This document shows, piece after piece, positions 16,170 to 24,537 of a DNA stretch of 35,529 nucleotides. The position numbers and the translations under genes are program-made. How positions within the stretch are numbered: position 1 is the stretch's first letter; each line of letters begins with the position of its first letter. The notes beneath the pieces are model-generated. The model ran no database searches. It was not told the origin of the DNA and worked only from the letters and a program-made list of their open reading frames with translations. Origin of the DNA: an uncultured Bacteroides sp. GTDB lineage: Bacteria > Bacteroidota > Bacteroidia > Bacteroidales > Bacteroidaceae. Location: the NCBI GenBank assembly GCA_947173895.1, contig CAMWGU010000021.1:1-35529 (forward strand), read 5' to 3'.

Positions 16170-16851
16170 GGATTGCTGCTTGGAATTTTTCGGTCAGCCA
16201 TTCTTTTTGTTCGTCAATGCTCATGTGGCTATTGTCCAGTAGGATGGCATCGTTGGCCCGGCGTAACGGACTCACTTTGCGGGTCTGGTCTATGCGGTCG
16301 CGTTCTTCTACATTGGCCAGTATTTCCTCATATGAAGCTTCTTGGCCTTTCTTCTTTAGCTCGTCATAGCGCCTTTGAGCACGGATTTCGGCCGAAGCCG
16401 TTACAAAAATCTTCAGCTCAGCATCAGGAAACACGACAGTGCCTATGTCTCTTCCATCCATGACAATTCCTTTGGCTTTTCCCATTTCCTGCTGTTGTCT
16501 CACCAGTGCTTCACGCACGAAATCCAAAGCGGCTACGGGACTGACGTGTGAAGACACTTCCATGGTACGGATGGCATCCTCCACGTTGCGGCCGTTCAGA
16601 AATGTTTGTGGACGCTGTGTGTCCGGATTCAATTCGAATGAGATGTGTATGTCGGGCATTGCCGCTTTCAGCAAGGCAGTGTCGATGGCGTTTTCGATGA
16701 AGAAGCCGTTTTCCAGACTGTATAGTGTGACGGCGCGATACATGGCACCACTGTCAATGTAGATGTATCCTATCTTACGTGCCAGATCCTTGGCCATGGT
16801 GCTTTTTCCGCATGAGGAATAGCCGTCAATAGCAATTGTTATTTTTTTCAT
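16162..16851 (-). CDS. cmk: Cytidylate kinase
   Basis: The enzyme phosphorylates CMP and dCMP. It has 229 aa, with the P-loop GYSSCGKST at residues 10-18, [20 protein letters not shown] in the middle and a C-terminal [11 protein letters not shown] segment, all typical of Cmk. First gene of the cmk-ispH operon, overlapping ispH by 8 bp. A -7 box lies 35 bp upstream. Confidence 0.96.
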   Translation of the reverse strand: MKKITIAIDGYSSCGKSTMAKDLARKIGYIYIDSGAMYRAVTLYSLENGFFIENAIDTALLKAAMPDIHISFELNPDTQRPQTFLNGRNVEDAIRTMEVSSHVSPVAALDFVREALVRQQQEMGKAKGIVMDGRDIGTVVFPDAELKIFVTASAEIRAQRRYDELKKKGQEASYEEILANVEERDRIDQTRKVSPLRRANDAILLDNSHMSIDEQKEWLTEKFQAAIHG

Positions 16852-16885
16852 ATATTAATGTATAAATGACTGTTGAAAATCGGTT

Positions 16886-16893
16886 CAAAGATA
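16886..16893 (-). promoter_or_regulatory. Possible -7 box of cmk-ispH
   Basis: The minus strand reads TATCTTTG, 35 bp before the cmk start. No clear -33 box. Confidence 0.5.
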
Positions 16894-16988
16894 GATAAAA
16901 TTAGGTGTGTGTCTATGAGAAAGAGTGAAAATAAAATGAATTAGCATATTTTTAATGCCGAAATGTCTTTTATTTAAAAGAATTGTAT

Positions 16989-16996
16989 TACATTTG
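16989..16996 (+). promoter_or_regulatory. Possible -7 box of the TonB gene
   Basis: TACATTTG lies 39 bp before the ATG at 17035. No exact -33 match. Confidence 0.5.
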
Positions 16997-17034
16997 CCCA
17001 CAATGAGAAACACTTAATTAAAAAAACTCAATTT

Positions 17035-17718
17035 ATGGAAGTTAAAAAATCACCCAAGGCAGATCTTGAAGGTAAAAAAGGTACCTGGCTGCTGATCGGT
17101 TATGTGTTTATCCTTGCTTTGATGTTTGTTGCTTTCGAATGGACTGATCGTGACAAGCAAGTATCAACGGATACAGGTATAGCCGAAGTTATTTTTGAAG
17201 AAGAAATTATTCCTATCACGGAACAAGAACAGAAACAAACACCTCCTCCTCCCGAGACACCGAAAATGGAAGAAGTGCTCCAGATTGTAGAAAATGATGC
17301 TCAAGTGGAAGAAACATCCATTCAGGATACCGAAGATACCGGGCAGGCTGTAGATGTAAAATATATACCTGTAGAGGTGGAAGAAGAAGAACCGGAAGAA
17401 CCGGAAATTTTCCAAGTAGTAGAAGAAATGCCTGAATTCCCTGGTGGTATGGTTGAATGTTTGAAGTTCTTAAGTAAGAATATCAAATATCCTACTATCT
17501 CTCAAGAAAATGGTGTACAGGGTAAGGTTATTGTGCAGTTCGTGGTAAATCAGGACGGTTCTATCGTAGACCCACAGATCGTACGCAGTGTAGACCCATA
17601 CTTGGATAAGGAGGCTCTCCGCGTAATCAAGACTATGCCGAAGTGGAAACCCGGAAAACAACGTGGTAAGGCAGTGCGTGTGAAATTCACCGTGCCTGTA
17701 ACATTCAAATTGCAATAA
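17035..17718 (+). CDS. tonB: TonB-family energy transducer
   Basis: This 227-aa protein links inner-membrane proton motive force to outer-membrane receptors. A short cytoplasmic N-terminus is followed by one membrane helix (about residues 17-36). A periplasmic linker rich in Glu and Pro (TPPPPETP and VEVEEEEPEEPE) follows, and then the TonB C-terminal domain (about 130-227, EMPEFPGGMVECLKFL to VPVTFKLQ). The acidic linker is more strongly negative than the Lys/Pro linker of enterobacterial TonB. Single-gene unit with its own terminator; the Exb-type partners are encoded 2 kb downstream. It could energise the BtuB receptor in this window, but a genome like this has many receptors and several TonB proteins. 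Confidence 0.9.
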   Translation: MEVKKSPKADLEGKKGTWLLIGYVFILALMFVAFEWTDRDKQVSTDTGIAEVIFEEEIIPITEQEQKQTPPPPETPKMEEVLQIVENDAQVEETSIQDTEDTGQAVDVKYIPVEVEEEEPEEPEIFQVVEEMPEFPGGMVECLKFLSKNIKYPTISQENGVQGKVIVQFVVNQDGSIVDPQIVRSVDPYLDKEALRVIKTMPKWKPGKQRGKAVRVKFTVPVTFKLQ

Positions 17719-17745
17719 TAAGAATATTTTCAATATTTTTATAGG

Positions 17746-17773
17746 GAGGCTGCTTTGAGGCAGCCTCTTTTTC
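17746..17773 (+). terminator. Terminator after the TonB gene
   Basis: An 8-bp stem (GAGGCTGC at 17746-17753 with 17760-17767) with a 6-nt loop and a T-rich tail. Confidence 0.9.
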
Positions 17774-17800
17774 TAGTAATCTTTTAATCAATATTTTGTT

Positions 17801-18778
17801 ATGGCTTTTTCTGCAGACCAATTGCTGGATAAGGTGAATACCTATCTGGCTGATATGAACTATGTACGCGAACCGAAAGGATTGTATGCTCCTATTAAAT
17901 ACGTCCTTTCGTTGGGTGGCAAGCGGATTCGTCCAGTGTTGATGTTGCTGTCCTACCAGCTTTACAGAGATAATGTAGATGCTATCCTGTCACAAGCTGC
18001 GGGCATAGAGATTTATCATAATTATACTTTGCTACATGACGACCTGATGGATCGGGCAGATATGCGCAGAAACAAGCCTACTGTTCATAAGGTATGGGAT
18101 GACAATACAGCCATTTTGTCGGGAGACGCCATGTTGGTGTTGGCTTATCGATTGATGGGGGACTGTTCTGCCGGTTGCTTGAAACAGGTGATGGATATTT
18201 TCGACCAAACCGCTTTGGAAATATGCGAAGGCCAGCAATGGGATATGGAGTTTGAAGGCCGCAATGATGTTACTGTATCCGAATATATAGAAATGATCCG
18301 TCTGAAAACATCCGTGCTTTTGTCCGCTGCATTGAAAATAGGGGCAGTGCTGGGAGGGGCTCCGGAGGATGATGCACAAAAGTTGTATGATTTCGGCATC
18401 CGAATGGGACTGGCGTTTCAGTTGCAGGATGATTTGTTGGATGTATATGGCGACTCAAATGTGTTTGGAAAAAACATCGGAGGAGACATCTTGTGCAACA
18501 AGAAGACCTTTATGCTGATTAATGCGCTAGCTTTGGCCGATAAGCGGCAACAAAATGAGCTGACAAAATGGATGGCGTGTGCGAATTTCCGCCCGGAGGA
18601 GAAAATCAAAGCGGTAACTGCTATTTATAATGAAATAGGGATCGGTGAAATCTGCGAGGACAAAATTAATGCTTATTATGCAGAAGGACTTTCCTTGCTG
18701 GAAAGTCTGAATATATCTTCCGATAAAAAAGAGGAATTGAAACATTTTGTCTGTGGTTTAATGAATAGAAAGTTATGA
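17801..18778 (+). CDS. Polyprenyl (isoprenyl) diphosphate synthase
   Basis: The enzyme condenses IPP units onto an allylic diphosphate to give a polyprenyl chain. It has 325 aa. The first Asp-rich motif DDLMD is at residues 80-84 and the second DDLLD at 210-214; GGKRIRP at 39-45 binds IPP. Length fits either a short-chain synthase or a long-chain one for the menaquinone tail. A tyrosine at 75, five residues before the first motif, might limit chain length, but I cannot fix the product. The next gene (TatD) starts two bases past its stop codon, so they share an operon. Confidence 0.92.
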   Translation: MAFSADQLLDKVNTYLADMNYVREPKGLYAPIKYVLSLGGKRIRPVLMLLSYQLYRDNVDAILSQAAGIEIYHNYTLLHDDLMDRADMRRNKPTVHKVWDDNTAILSGDAMLVLAYRLMGDCSAGCLKQVMDIFDQTALEICEGQQWDMEFEGRNDVTVSEYIEMIRLKTSVLLSAALKIGAVLGGAPEDDAQKLYDFGIRMGLAFQLQDDLLDVYGDSNVFGKNIGGDILCNKKTFMLINALALADKRQQNELTKWMACANFRPEEKIKAVTAIYNEIGIGEICEDKINAYYAEGLSLLESLNISSDKKEELKHFVCGLMNRKL

Positions 18779-18779
18779 T

Positions 18780-19553
18780 ATGATTGACACGCATTCTCAT
18801 CTGTTTGCCGAAGAGTTTGTCGAGGATCTGGCGGCGGTGGTGGAACGGGCCCGTTTGGCAGGAGTTGCAAAAGTTTTCATGCCTAATATTGACGACTCCA
18901 CTCTGAAAGCAATGCTGGACGTTAGTAAAGCGTATCGGGGATATTGTTATCCGATGCTTGGCTTTCATCCTACTTCTGTCGATGCGGAAGCATTGCCTCG
19001 TGTCCGTGAAATGAAAAAACTGCTTTCTGGAGTCCATCCGTTTATAGCCATAGGTGAAGTAGGAATGGATTTGTATTGGGACAAAACTTATCTAAAGGAA
19101 CAGCAGAAAGTGTTAGATGTACAGATTCAATGGGCATTGGAATACCGTATGCCCTTGGTGCTGCATTGCCGTGACGCTTTTCCCGAATTGTTTCAGGTGA
19201 TGGAGCCTTACAGACATACGGAACTGAGTGGTGTCTTCCATAGTTTTACGGGAACTTTAGAAGAAGCCGAGCAGGTTTTGGAGTTTTCTCGTTTTGCATT
19301 GGGTGTAAACGGAGTCGTAACCTTTAAGAAGAGTACTTTGCCACAAGTTCTAGCAGCTGTTCCGTTAGACAGGATTGTTCTTGAGACAGATTCTCCATAT
19401 TTGGCTCCGGTTCCTTTTCGGGGAAAACGGAACGAGTCTTCTTATATAAGCAAGGTAGCAGAGAAGCTATCTGAAATCTATGGCATCGATATGGAACAGG
19501 TTAATAGAATAACGACCCGAAATGCTTTAAAAGTGTTCAAAATGGCAGAATAA
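18780..19553 (+). CDS. TatD-family metal-dependent hydrolase
   Basis: This 257-aa TIM-barrel hydrolase is of the TatD DNase family. Metal ligands are visible: His5 and His7 (DTHSH), Glu93 (GEVGMD), His129 (LHCRDAF), His154 (HSFTG) and Asp204 (ETDSPYL). Family members are reported as 3'-5' exonucleases or D-aminoacyl-tRNA deacylase-like enzymes; the exact substrate here is unknown. The ATG follows the polyprenyl synthase stop with one base between. No obvious functional link to that gene. Confidence 0.93.
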   Translation: MIDTHSHLFAEEFVEDLAAVVERARLAGVAKVFMPNIDDSTLKAMLDVSKAYRGYCYPMLGFHPTSVDAEALPRVREMKKLLSGVHPFIAIGEVGMDLYWDKTYLKEQQKVLDVQIQWALEYRMPLVLHCRDAFPELFQVMEPYRHTELSGVFHSFTGTLEEAEQVLEFSRFALGVNGVVTFKKSTLPQVLAAVPLDRIVLETDSPYLAPVPFRGKRNESSYISKVAEKLSEIYGIDMEQVNRITTRNALKVFKMAE

Positions 19554-19630
19554 GTTTTTAAAGTTTATTAATTTTAGGGTTTAATTCCAATATTGACAGG
19601 GTTAATTCTATATAAGACGAAAAAAAAGAA

Positions 19631-19638
19631 TACATTTG
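19631..19638 (+). promoter_or_regulatory. Possible -7 box of tRNA-Ser
   Basis: TACATTTG lies about 80 bp before the tRNA. No clear -33 box. It could also drive the exb cluster, since I see no terminator between the tRNA and exbB. Confidence 0.45.
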
Positions 19639-19719
19639 TAGCTGAAATCGCTTGTAATTCCCGATTTTCTTTGTAATTTGCACCCGATTTCAGAAGAAGA
19701 TGTTCTTTTAAGTTAAAAA

Positions 19720-19807
19720 GGAGAGATGCTCGAGTGGTTGAAGAGGCACGCCTGGAAAGCGTGTAAACGCCAAAAGTGTTTCGCGGGTTCGAATCCCGCT
19801 CTCTCCG
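19720..19807 (+). tRNA. tRNA-Ser(GGA)
   Basis: An 88-nt class II tRNA. The acceptor GGAGAGA (19720-19726) pairs with TCTCTCC (19800-19806), followed by discriminator G. The anticodon stem CACGC/GCGTG encloses loop CTGGAAA with anticodon GGA at 19754-19756. A long variable arm and the T-loop GGTTCGAATCC are present. CCA is not encoded. Confidence 0.97.
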
Positions 19808-19893
19808 CAGGTATTGAAAGACACAACAGTGGGAGAATGAATAATACAAATAAATAACAATTAATTAATTAATCTTAAAAAATTAGACACACA

Positions 19894-20655
19894 ATGAAAA
19901 AGTTATTTGCAATTCTTGCAGTGATGGGAGTCCTTACTTTAGGATCAGTGCAGCCTATTATGGCTCAAGACGAAGCTCCGGCTCAAACAGAACAAGCAGT
20001 AGTTGAAGAAGGCGGTGGTCTCCACAAAGAGTTGAAAACTAAATTTATCGAAGGTGATGCAGGCTTTATGTCTTTGCCGGCAATCGCTTTGGTTTTGGGC
20101 TTGGCTTTCTGTATCGAACGTATTATTTATTTGAGCTTGGCAGAAGTGAATACAAAGAAATTGATGAGTAACATCGAATCAGCTTTGGAAAAAGGTGATG
20201 TAGAAGCTGCTAAAACAGTATGTCGTAACACTCGTGGTCCGGTTGCCTCTATCTGCTATCAGGGCTTGATGAGAATTGATGAAGGCGTGGATGTAGTAGA
20301 ACGTTCGGTAGTTTCTTACGGTGGCGTTCAGGCAGGTTACTTAGAAAAAGGCTGTTCATGGATTACTTTGTTCATCGCTATGGCTCCGTCTTTGGGATTC
20401 ATCGGTACCGTTGTTGGTATGGTTATGGCATTCGATAAGATCCAGCAAGCTGGTGATATCTCTCCGACAGTTGTTGCTGGTGGTATGAAAGTGGCTTTGA
20501 TTACTACAATCTTCGGTTTGATCGTTGCATTGGTTCTGCAGGTGTTCTACAACTACATCCTGTCAAAGATCGAAGCTATCACAAGCGAAATGGAAGATTC
20601 TTCTATTACTTTGCTTGACATTATCATGAAGTACAACTTGAAATACAAAAAATAA
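19894..20655 (+). CDS. exbB: MotA/TolQ/ExbB proton-channel protein
   Basis: This is the proton-channel subunit of a TonB-ExbB-ExbD-type motor, 253 aa. An N-terminal segment (residues 1-24, ending IMAQ) looks like a cleavable signal or an extra helix, unlike E. coli ExbB. Three membrane helices follow, with the conserved SLGFIGTVVGMVMAF and VALITTIFGLIVAL segments of the family. First gene of a four-gene cluster with an unknown membrane protein and two ExbD proteins. An AglQ/gliding-type motor is an alternative reading. Confidence 0.92.
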   Translation: MKKLFAILAVMGVLTLGSVQPIMAQDEAPAQTEQAVVEEGGGLHKELKTKFIEGDAGFMSLPAIALVLGLAFCIERIIYLSLAEVNTKKLMSNIESALEKGDVEAAKTVCRNTRGPVASICYQGLMRIDEGVDVVERSVVSYGGVQAGYLEKGCSWITLFIAMAPSLGFIGTVVGMVMAFDKIQQAGDISPTVVAGGMKVALITTIFGLIVALVLQVFYNYILSKIEAITSEMEDSSITLLDIIMKYNLKYKK

Positions 20656-20663
20656 GTAAAAAA

Positions 20664-21125
20664 ATGGCTAAGTTATCATATAAAGTATCCTATTATGCAC
20701 TTTATGTCATGATGGCACTGATTATCGTCGTGCTGGCCATGTTCTTTGGTGTAGGATACACTAATCCGGTAGGTGAATATAATGCACCTGAACATACCGA
20801 AACATTGATTTACTTTATGTATTTGATGTTTGGTATTTGTGTGGCAGTGACTATTATAGGTGCACTTGCACAGTTTGTGTCTGGATTGAAAGACAATCCC
20901 AAAGGTGCTATGAAGTCTCTGTTAGGTTTGATCCTTTTTGTTGCAGTCTTGATTGTGGCTTATGCAATGAGCTCTGATGCTCCTTTGCAGATGGCAAGCG
21001 GTGAAATCTTTACTGATGCTATGCTGCTGAAACTCTCCGACATGATGATTTATTCTATCTATGCGTTGGCTAGTATTGCTACAATTGCTACAGTGCTTAA
21101 TCTGACTGGAATATTTAGAAAATAA
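20664..21125 (+). CDS. Unknown membrane protein within the exb cluster
   Basis: This protein of 153 aa has about four hydrophobic segments (near residues 13-33, 48-70, 83-103 and 128-150) and little else. I recognise no named domain. It lies 8 bp after exbB and 23 bp before the first exbD, so it is almost certainly co-expressed and may be an accessory subunit of the motor. This is inference from position. Confidence 0.8.
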   Translation: MAKLSYKVSYYALYVMMALIIVVLAMFFGVGYTNPVGEYNAPEHTETLIYFMYLMFGICVAVTIIGALAQFVSGLKDNPKGAMKSLLGLILFVAVLIVAYAMSSDAPLQMASGEIFTDAMLLKLSDMMIYSIYALASIATIATVLNLTGIFRK

Positions 21126-21148
21126 ATCTTTTAAAAGGAGTAAATAAG

Positions 21149-21739
21149 ATGGCAAGAAAGAAAAGAGGAATGCCGGGAATCAATTCCAGTTCTACGGCAG
21201 ATATTGCCTTCATGTTGCTTATTTTCTTCCTTACAACAACGTCAATGGATACTGACCGTGGTTTGGCGAGGCGTCTTCCGGCTCCTCCCGAAAACAAGGA
21301 TCAGAAACAAGATGATATTAAAGTAAAGGAAAGAAATGTACTTCAAGTCCGTTTGAACAAAGACGATCAGTTGATGTGCGGTACGGATTACATTGATGTC
21401 AAGCAATTGAAAGAAAAGGCAAAAGAATTTATAGCCAATCCATACGATGATGAAAATCTGCCTGAAAAGCACAAGAAAAACATTCCTTTGCTGGGCGATT
21501 GTATGGTGACGGAAATGCACGTGATTTCTGTTCAGAATGACGTTGGTACCAGCTACCAGGCGTATATTGATGTTCAGAATGAATTAGTGGCTGCTTATAA
21601 TGAGCTTCGTAATGAACTTGGTAAATCTAAGTTCGGTAAGCTTTATAACGAATGTAATGAAGATGAACAGAAAGCTATCCGTGATTACTATCCACAGAAG
21701 ATTTCTGAAGCTGAACCTAAAAAGTATGGAGGTAAGTAA
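21149..21739 (+). CDS. exbD: ExbD/TolR-family protein (first copy, long)
   Basis: This 196-aa protein has an N-terminal cytoplasmic tail, one membrane helix and a periplasmic domain. STADIAFMLLIFFLTTTSMD carries the conserved membrane aspartate (residue 18) used in proton transfer. The periplasmic part is longer than in E. coli ExbD (141 aa), with an insertion rich in Lys, Asp and Glu around residues 80-180. The next exbD starts in the base of its stop codon (TAATG). Two different ExbD copies side by side suggest a heteromeric motor. Confidence 0.9.
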   Translation: MARKKRGMPGINSSSTADIAFMLLIFFLTTTSMDTDRGLARRLPAPPENKDQKQDDIKVKERNVLQVRLNKDDQLMCGTDYIDVKQLKEKAKEFIANPYDDENLPEKHKKNIPLLGDCMVTEMHVISVQNDVGTSYQAYIDVQNELVAAYNELRNELGKSKFGKLYNECNEDEQKAIRDYYPQKISEAEPKKYGGK

Positions 21740-22203
21740 TGGGAAAATTTAATAAAACAGGTAAACGTGGAATGCCTGAATTGAATACCTCTTCATTGCC
21801 TGACCTTATCTTTACCATGTTGTTCTTCTTTATGATTGTAACAACTATGCGTGAGGTTACACTGAAGGTTCAATTTCAGGTTCCGCAAGGAACAGAGTTG
21901 GAAAAGTTGGAAAAGAAGTCTTTGGTTTCCTTCATTTATATAGGTAAGCCGATGCCGGAATTCCAAAAGAAGATGGGTGCTGAAAGTCGTATTCAGCTGA
22001 ATGACAAATTTGCCGAAGTAGCTGAAGTACAGGATTACATCTATCAGGAACGTGAGAATATGAAAGAAGAAGACCAACCGTTTATGACAGTGTCACTGAA
22101 AGTGGACAAAGATACCAAGATGGGTATTGTTCAGGATGTGAAGCAGGCTCTTCGTCAGTCATACGCTTTGAAAATTAACTATTCGGCTACTCAACGTCAG
22201 TAA
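21739..22203 (+). CDS. exbD: ExbD/TolR-family protein (second copy)
   Basis: This 154-aa protein is nearer the usual ExbD length. NTSSLPDLIFTMLFFFMIVTT has the conserved membrane aspartate, followed by a compact periplasmic domain ending in KINYSATQRQ. It overlaps the first exbD by one base. A strong terminator ends the cluster. Its RGMPELNTSS start closely parallels RGMPGINSSS of the first copy, so the pair arose by duplication but has diverged in the periplasmic part. Confidence 0.9.
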   Translation: MGKFNKTGKRGMPELNTSSLPDLIFTMLFFFMIVTTMREVTLKVQFQVPQGTELEKLEKKSLVSFIYIGKPMPEFQKKMGAESRIQLNDKFAEVAEVQDYIYQERENMKEEDQPFMTVSLKVDKDTKMGIVQDVKQALRQSYALKINYSATQRQ

Positions 22204-22222
22204 TTGGTTAATATAAAATAGA

Positions 22223-22261
22223 AAAAGGAAGTTGTCTCATGAAAGGCAACTTCCTTTTTTA
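22223..22261 (+). terminator. Terminator of the exb cluster
   Basis: A 12-bp stem (22223-22234 with 22247-22258), 12-nt loop and a run of T residues. Confidence 0.92.
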
Positions 22262-22306
22262 TTTACCTTTGTAGGCTTATGCTTATATGTATATTGACTC
22301 ACGCCA

Positions 22307-22840
22307 TTATTTAGTCCCGTATACTTCTTTGTAAAGTGTGTCTCTGACTTTCTCAAAATCACTTTCCATGTCTATATTTCCATAAGTCATCAAAAGCATG
22401 GGCAGTCCGCTGTCTTCTTTACGGTAAGGCGGTTGCATGTATGGTTTGTGGTGCAAAGTGAATTCCAGCCGTTTGTAGAAGTGAATGCGTCGTATACTCA
22501 TTTCATCATTGGGCATTTCGACTTCCAGCACGATGGGGCCTTTCAACCGTTCTTTTATGGCTTCCAGTACACGTCTTCCGTAACCTCCATTTCGGCGAGC
22601 GGGATCGATGGCAAAGTGTTCTATGTAATAAAAATCCGTCATTGTCCAATAGCTGATCATACCGATGGGAGTGCCGTCTTCTAGCACAATATTGCTACAA
22701 AACATCGGATGATGGTCGGAATATGCTCTTTGTTGCTCGGTGTCGCGGCGTTCTTCCTGTGGAAATGCCGTGTGCATCAATTCTTCCACAAAGGCATAAT
22801 CAGCTTGGTCTTTTGTCTTTACTTGTTTGATTTCGATCAT
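22307..22840 (-). CDS. GNAT-family N-acetyltransferase
   Basis: The protein has 177 aa from the ATG at 22840 (MIEIKQVKT), which begins the domain. The longer frame from 22900 would run into the peptidase gene. The acetyl-CoA-binding motif is IDPARRNGGYGRRVLEAI, and the core strand IVLEVEMPNDEMSIRRIHFY follows. Substrate is unknown. It starts 25 bp after the M64 peptidase gene on the same strand and is probably co-transcribed. Confidence 0.85.
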   Translation of the reverse strand: MIEIKQVKTKDQADYAFVEELMHTAFPQEERRDTEQQRAYSDHHPMFCSNIVLEDGTPIGMISYWTMTDFYYIEHFAIDPARRNGGYGRRVLEAIKERLKGPIVLEVEMPNDEMSIRRIHFYKRLEFTLHHKPYMQPPYRKEDSGLPMLLMTYGNIDMESDFEKVRDTLYKEVYGTK

Positions 22841-22865
22841 TTTTTTTCTTGTTAAAGAATGAAAC

Positions 22866-24152
22866 TTATTTGGTAGTATAAAAAAGGATAAGCCTTTCAA
22901 GTGCGCGCTGGCACACTGGACAGAATGCGGGGGCTTCGTTTATTTTCATCCGGCATTCGGTGGTAGGTCGGTAAATTCTTTTTTTGGTGTATCCTGCTCC
23001 TTCATAGACCCCTATTTGGGTGTACAGTTCGTTTGCCTTGGTTGCCGGCGGAGTAGGGATGGCAGTATTTTCCGGAAGCATATCTTTCCATTTGCTATCG
23101 AAATCCACCAGTGTAGTGATATTCTGTTCCCAAGGCTCTATTTCGTAGGGATATTGTGGACTGGGAGCCTCGGTGTAGGCATATTCATCGGCCAGCCCTC
23201 CGAAACTGTGACCGAACTCATGAACTACAACAGGCTGGAAGTCTGGGTGATGGGCGGTTGTCAGTGTGTAGGAATTGTAGATTCCTCCTCCTCCGTAAGT
23301 GTCCGTGTTAGCCAGGATAATGATATGTTCGTAGGGGATTCCAGCTAGCCAGTTATGAATGCTTTTTACTCGGCTCGTGGTGAGATAGCGGTCGGAATAA
23401 AATGTATTGAAATGCGATCCTACGGCTGTGGATTTCCATTCGCCTTGTCCCGGTATGCTGACTCCGCTGTCGGTCGATGGGCTTGCTACAGCCACTACAT
23501 TGAATTTATCTTTCAGCTTTTTGAACGGTTCGTGATCGAATAAGGCATCGCATGCTGTTTGTGCGTCTTGGTAGAACTGCTCCATTTCTTTCTCAGTATA
23601 TCCTTCTGCCAAGATGGCCACGTCAATGCAATCGGCCGTATTTCCACTTTGTAACAGGTAGCGATGGGGAGTGACCTGTTTGGTTCCCCGCTGATGAATG
23701 AGGATGTCGTCGGGGTTTATCTCGTGGGTAAGCGAGGCGTTCACTTTATGATGTACGTCTTTCAGCGACACGGTTACTATGGATTCTTTTTTGGGATAAG
23801 GTACCAAAAAAGAATTTTCGAATCCTTTTTTGACACGTTCGGCTTCTTCTTCGCTCACCCATTCTTGAAACAGACTTGAAAACGAAGTTCGATAAATGAC
23901 TTCTCCGCTTGCTTTGTCTTTCATGGTGATCTCGCCGTTGCCAGCTAGCGGAAGATCGGCCAGATGGTGTTTGCGGCCGGCCCATTGCGGCAGACTTGAT
24001 AGTTCGTCGAGGTACACTTCCTGTTTATGAGTGTCGCCGGTAAAAATATAGTCTATACGGAGTGTTTTGTCTTCAAAATACTCATCAAACGTTTGTGCGT
24101 TTGCGGCCATGCCCAGCATGCCGCAAAAAGTTAAGATACATGCTTTTTTCAT
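22866..24152 (-). CDS. M64-family zinc metallopeptidase, secreted
   Basis: This 428-aa protein has a signal peptide (residues 1-19, ending AANA). The zinc site HEFGHSFGGLADEY starts at residue 311, the HExxHxxGxxxD pattern of IgA-peptidase family M64. An N-terminal beta domain (about 25-165) precedes the catalytic part, as in Bacteroides M64 proteins of known fold. The C-terminus has CRMKINEAPAFCPVC, with cysteines that could form a disulfide. Family founders cleave immunoglobulin A, but most Bacteroides members have no proven substrate. A -7 box lies 17 bp upstream. First gene of a pair with a GNAT enzyme. Confidence 0.92.
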   Translation of the reverse strand: MKKACILTFCGMLGMAANAQTFDEYFEDKTLRIDYIFTGDTHKQEVYLDELSSLPQWAGRKHHLADLPLAGNGEITMKDKASGEVIYRTSFSSLFQEWVSEEEAERVKKGFENSFLVPYPKKESIVTVSLKDVHHKVNASLTHEINPDDILIHQRGTKQVTPHRYLLQSGNTADCIDVAILAEGYTEKEMEQFYQDAQTACDALFDHEPFKKLKDKFNVVAVASPSTDSGVSIPGQGEWKSTAVGSHFNTFYSDRYLTTSRVKSIHNWLAGIPYEHIIILANTDTYGGGGIYNSYTLTTAHHPDFQPVVVHEFGHSFGGLADEYAYTEAPSPQYPYEIEPWEQNITTLVDFDSKWKDMLPENTAIPTPPATKANELYTQIGVYEGAGYTKKRIYRPTTECRMKINEAPAFCPVCQRALERLILFYTTK

Positions 24153-24168
24153 TGTCTTTCATTTTTTG

Positions 24169-24176
24169 CAAAGATA
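24169..24176 (-). promoter_or_regulatory. Possible -7 box of the M64 peptidase gene
   Basis: The minus strand reads TATCTTTG close to the start codon. No clear -33 box. Confidence 0.45.
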
Positions 24177-24350
24177 GATGTAATCATCGAGATTTTGCTT
24201 CGGCCCGATAAAGAAACTGTTTTTTTCTTTAGAGCGAAGACTAGGTTTCTGTTTCGAAGACGGATAGGCCAAATGGTGTCAGATACTTTGTTGTTCGTAG
24301 GTGGGAATAAAACACGAGAGGATGCCTCTGGGGGAAGGATATTCCAACCA

Positions 24351-24488
24351 TTATAAAAACGGTGAGTGAAATTCTTTAATGGCCAATTGGGGATACATAT
24401 AGAAGAGCCGTATCATTGCTTTTAAAAAATAGCGTTGATACGACTCTTCCAAGATCTTTTTGTGGTTGATGAGGATGTCCCTTATCAT
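24351..24488 (-). CDS. Candidate 45-codon ORF downstream of the TerB-like gene
   Basis: An ATG at 24488 opens a 45-aa reading frame (MIRDILINHKKILEES to KEFHSPFL) with a perfect AAAGGAGG about 12 nt upstream. The frame crosses the hairpin at 24402-24449. Bacteroides rarely relies on such ribosome sites, and I recognise no family. It may be chance. The remainder of the gap 24177-24350 holds nothing I can identify. Confidence 0.2.
   Translation of the reverse strand: MIRDILINHKKILEESYQRYFLKAMIRLFYMYPQLAIKEFHSPFL
24402..24449. terminator. Hairpin between the TerB-like and M64 genes
   Basis: 14-nt arms (24402-24415 and 24436-24449) with one mismatch and a 20-nt loop. No adjoining T-run on the minus strand; a short T5 lies a few bases further on the plus strand. 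Possible transcript end. Confidence 0.5.
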
Positions 24489-24537
24489 TGAGCTTGGGCT
24501 CCTCCTTTTGAACCGTATTGAATGTGGAAACTGAAAA

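Noticed and set aside
19574..19849. 91-codon minus-strand ORF with RRERDSNPR
   Set aside because: It is the antisense reading of tRNA-Ser, a common false call.
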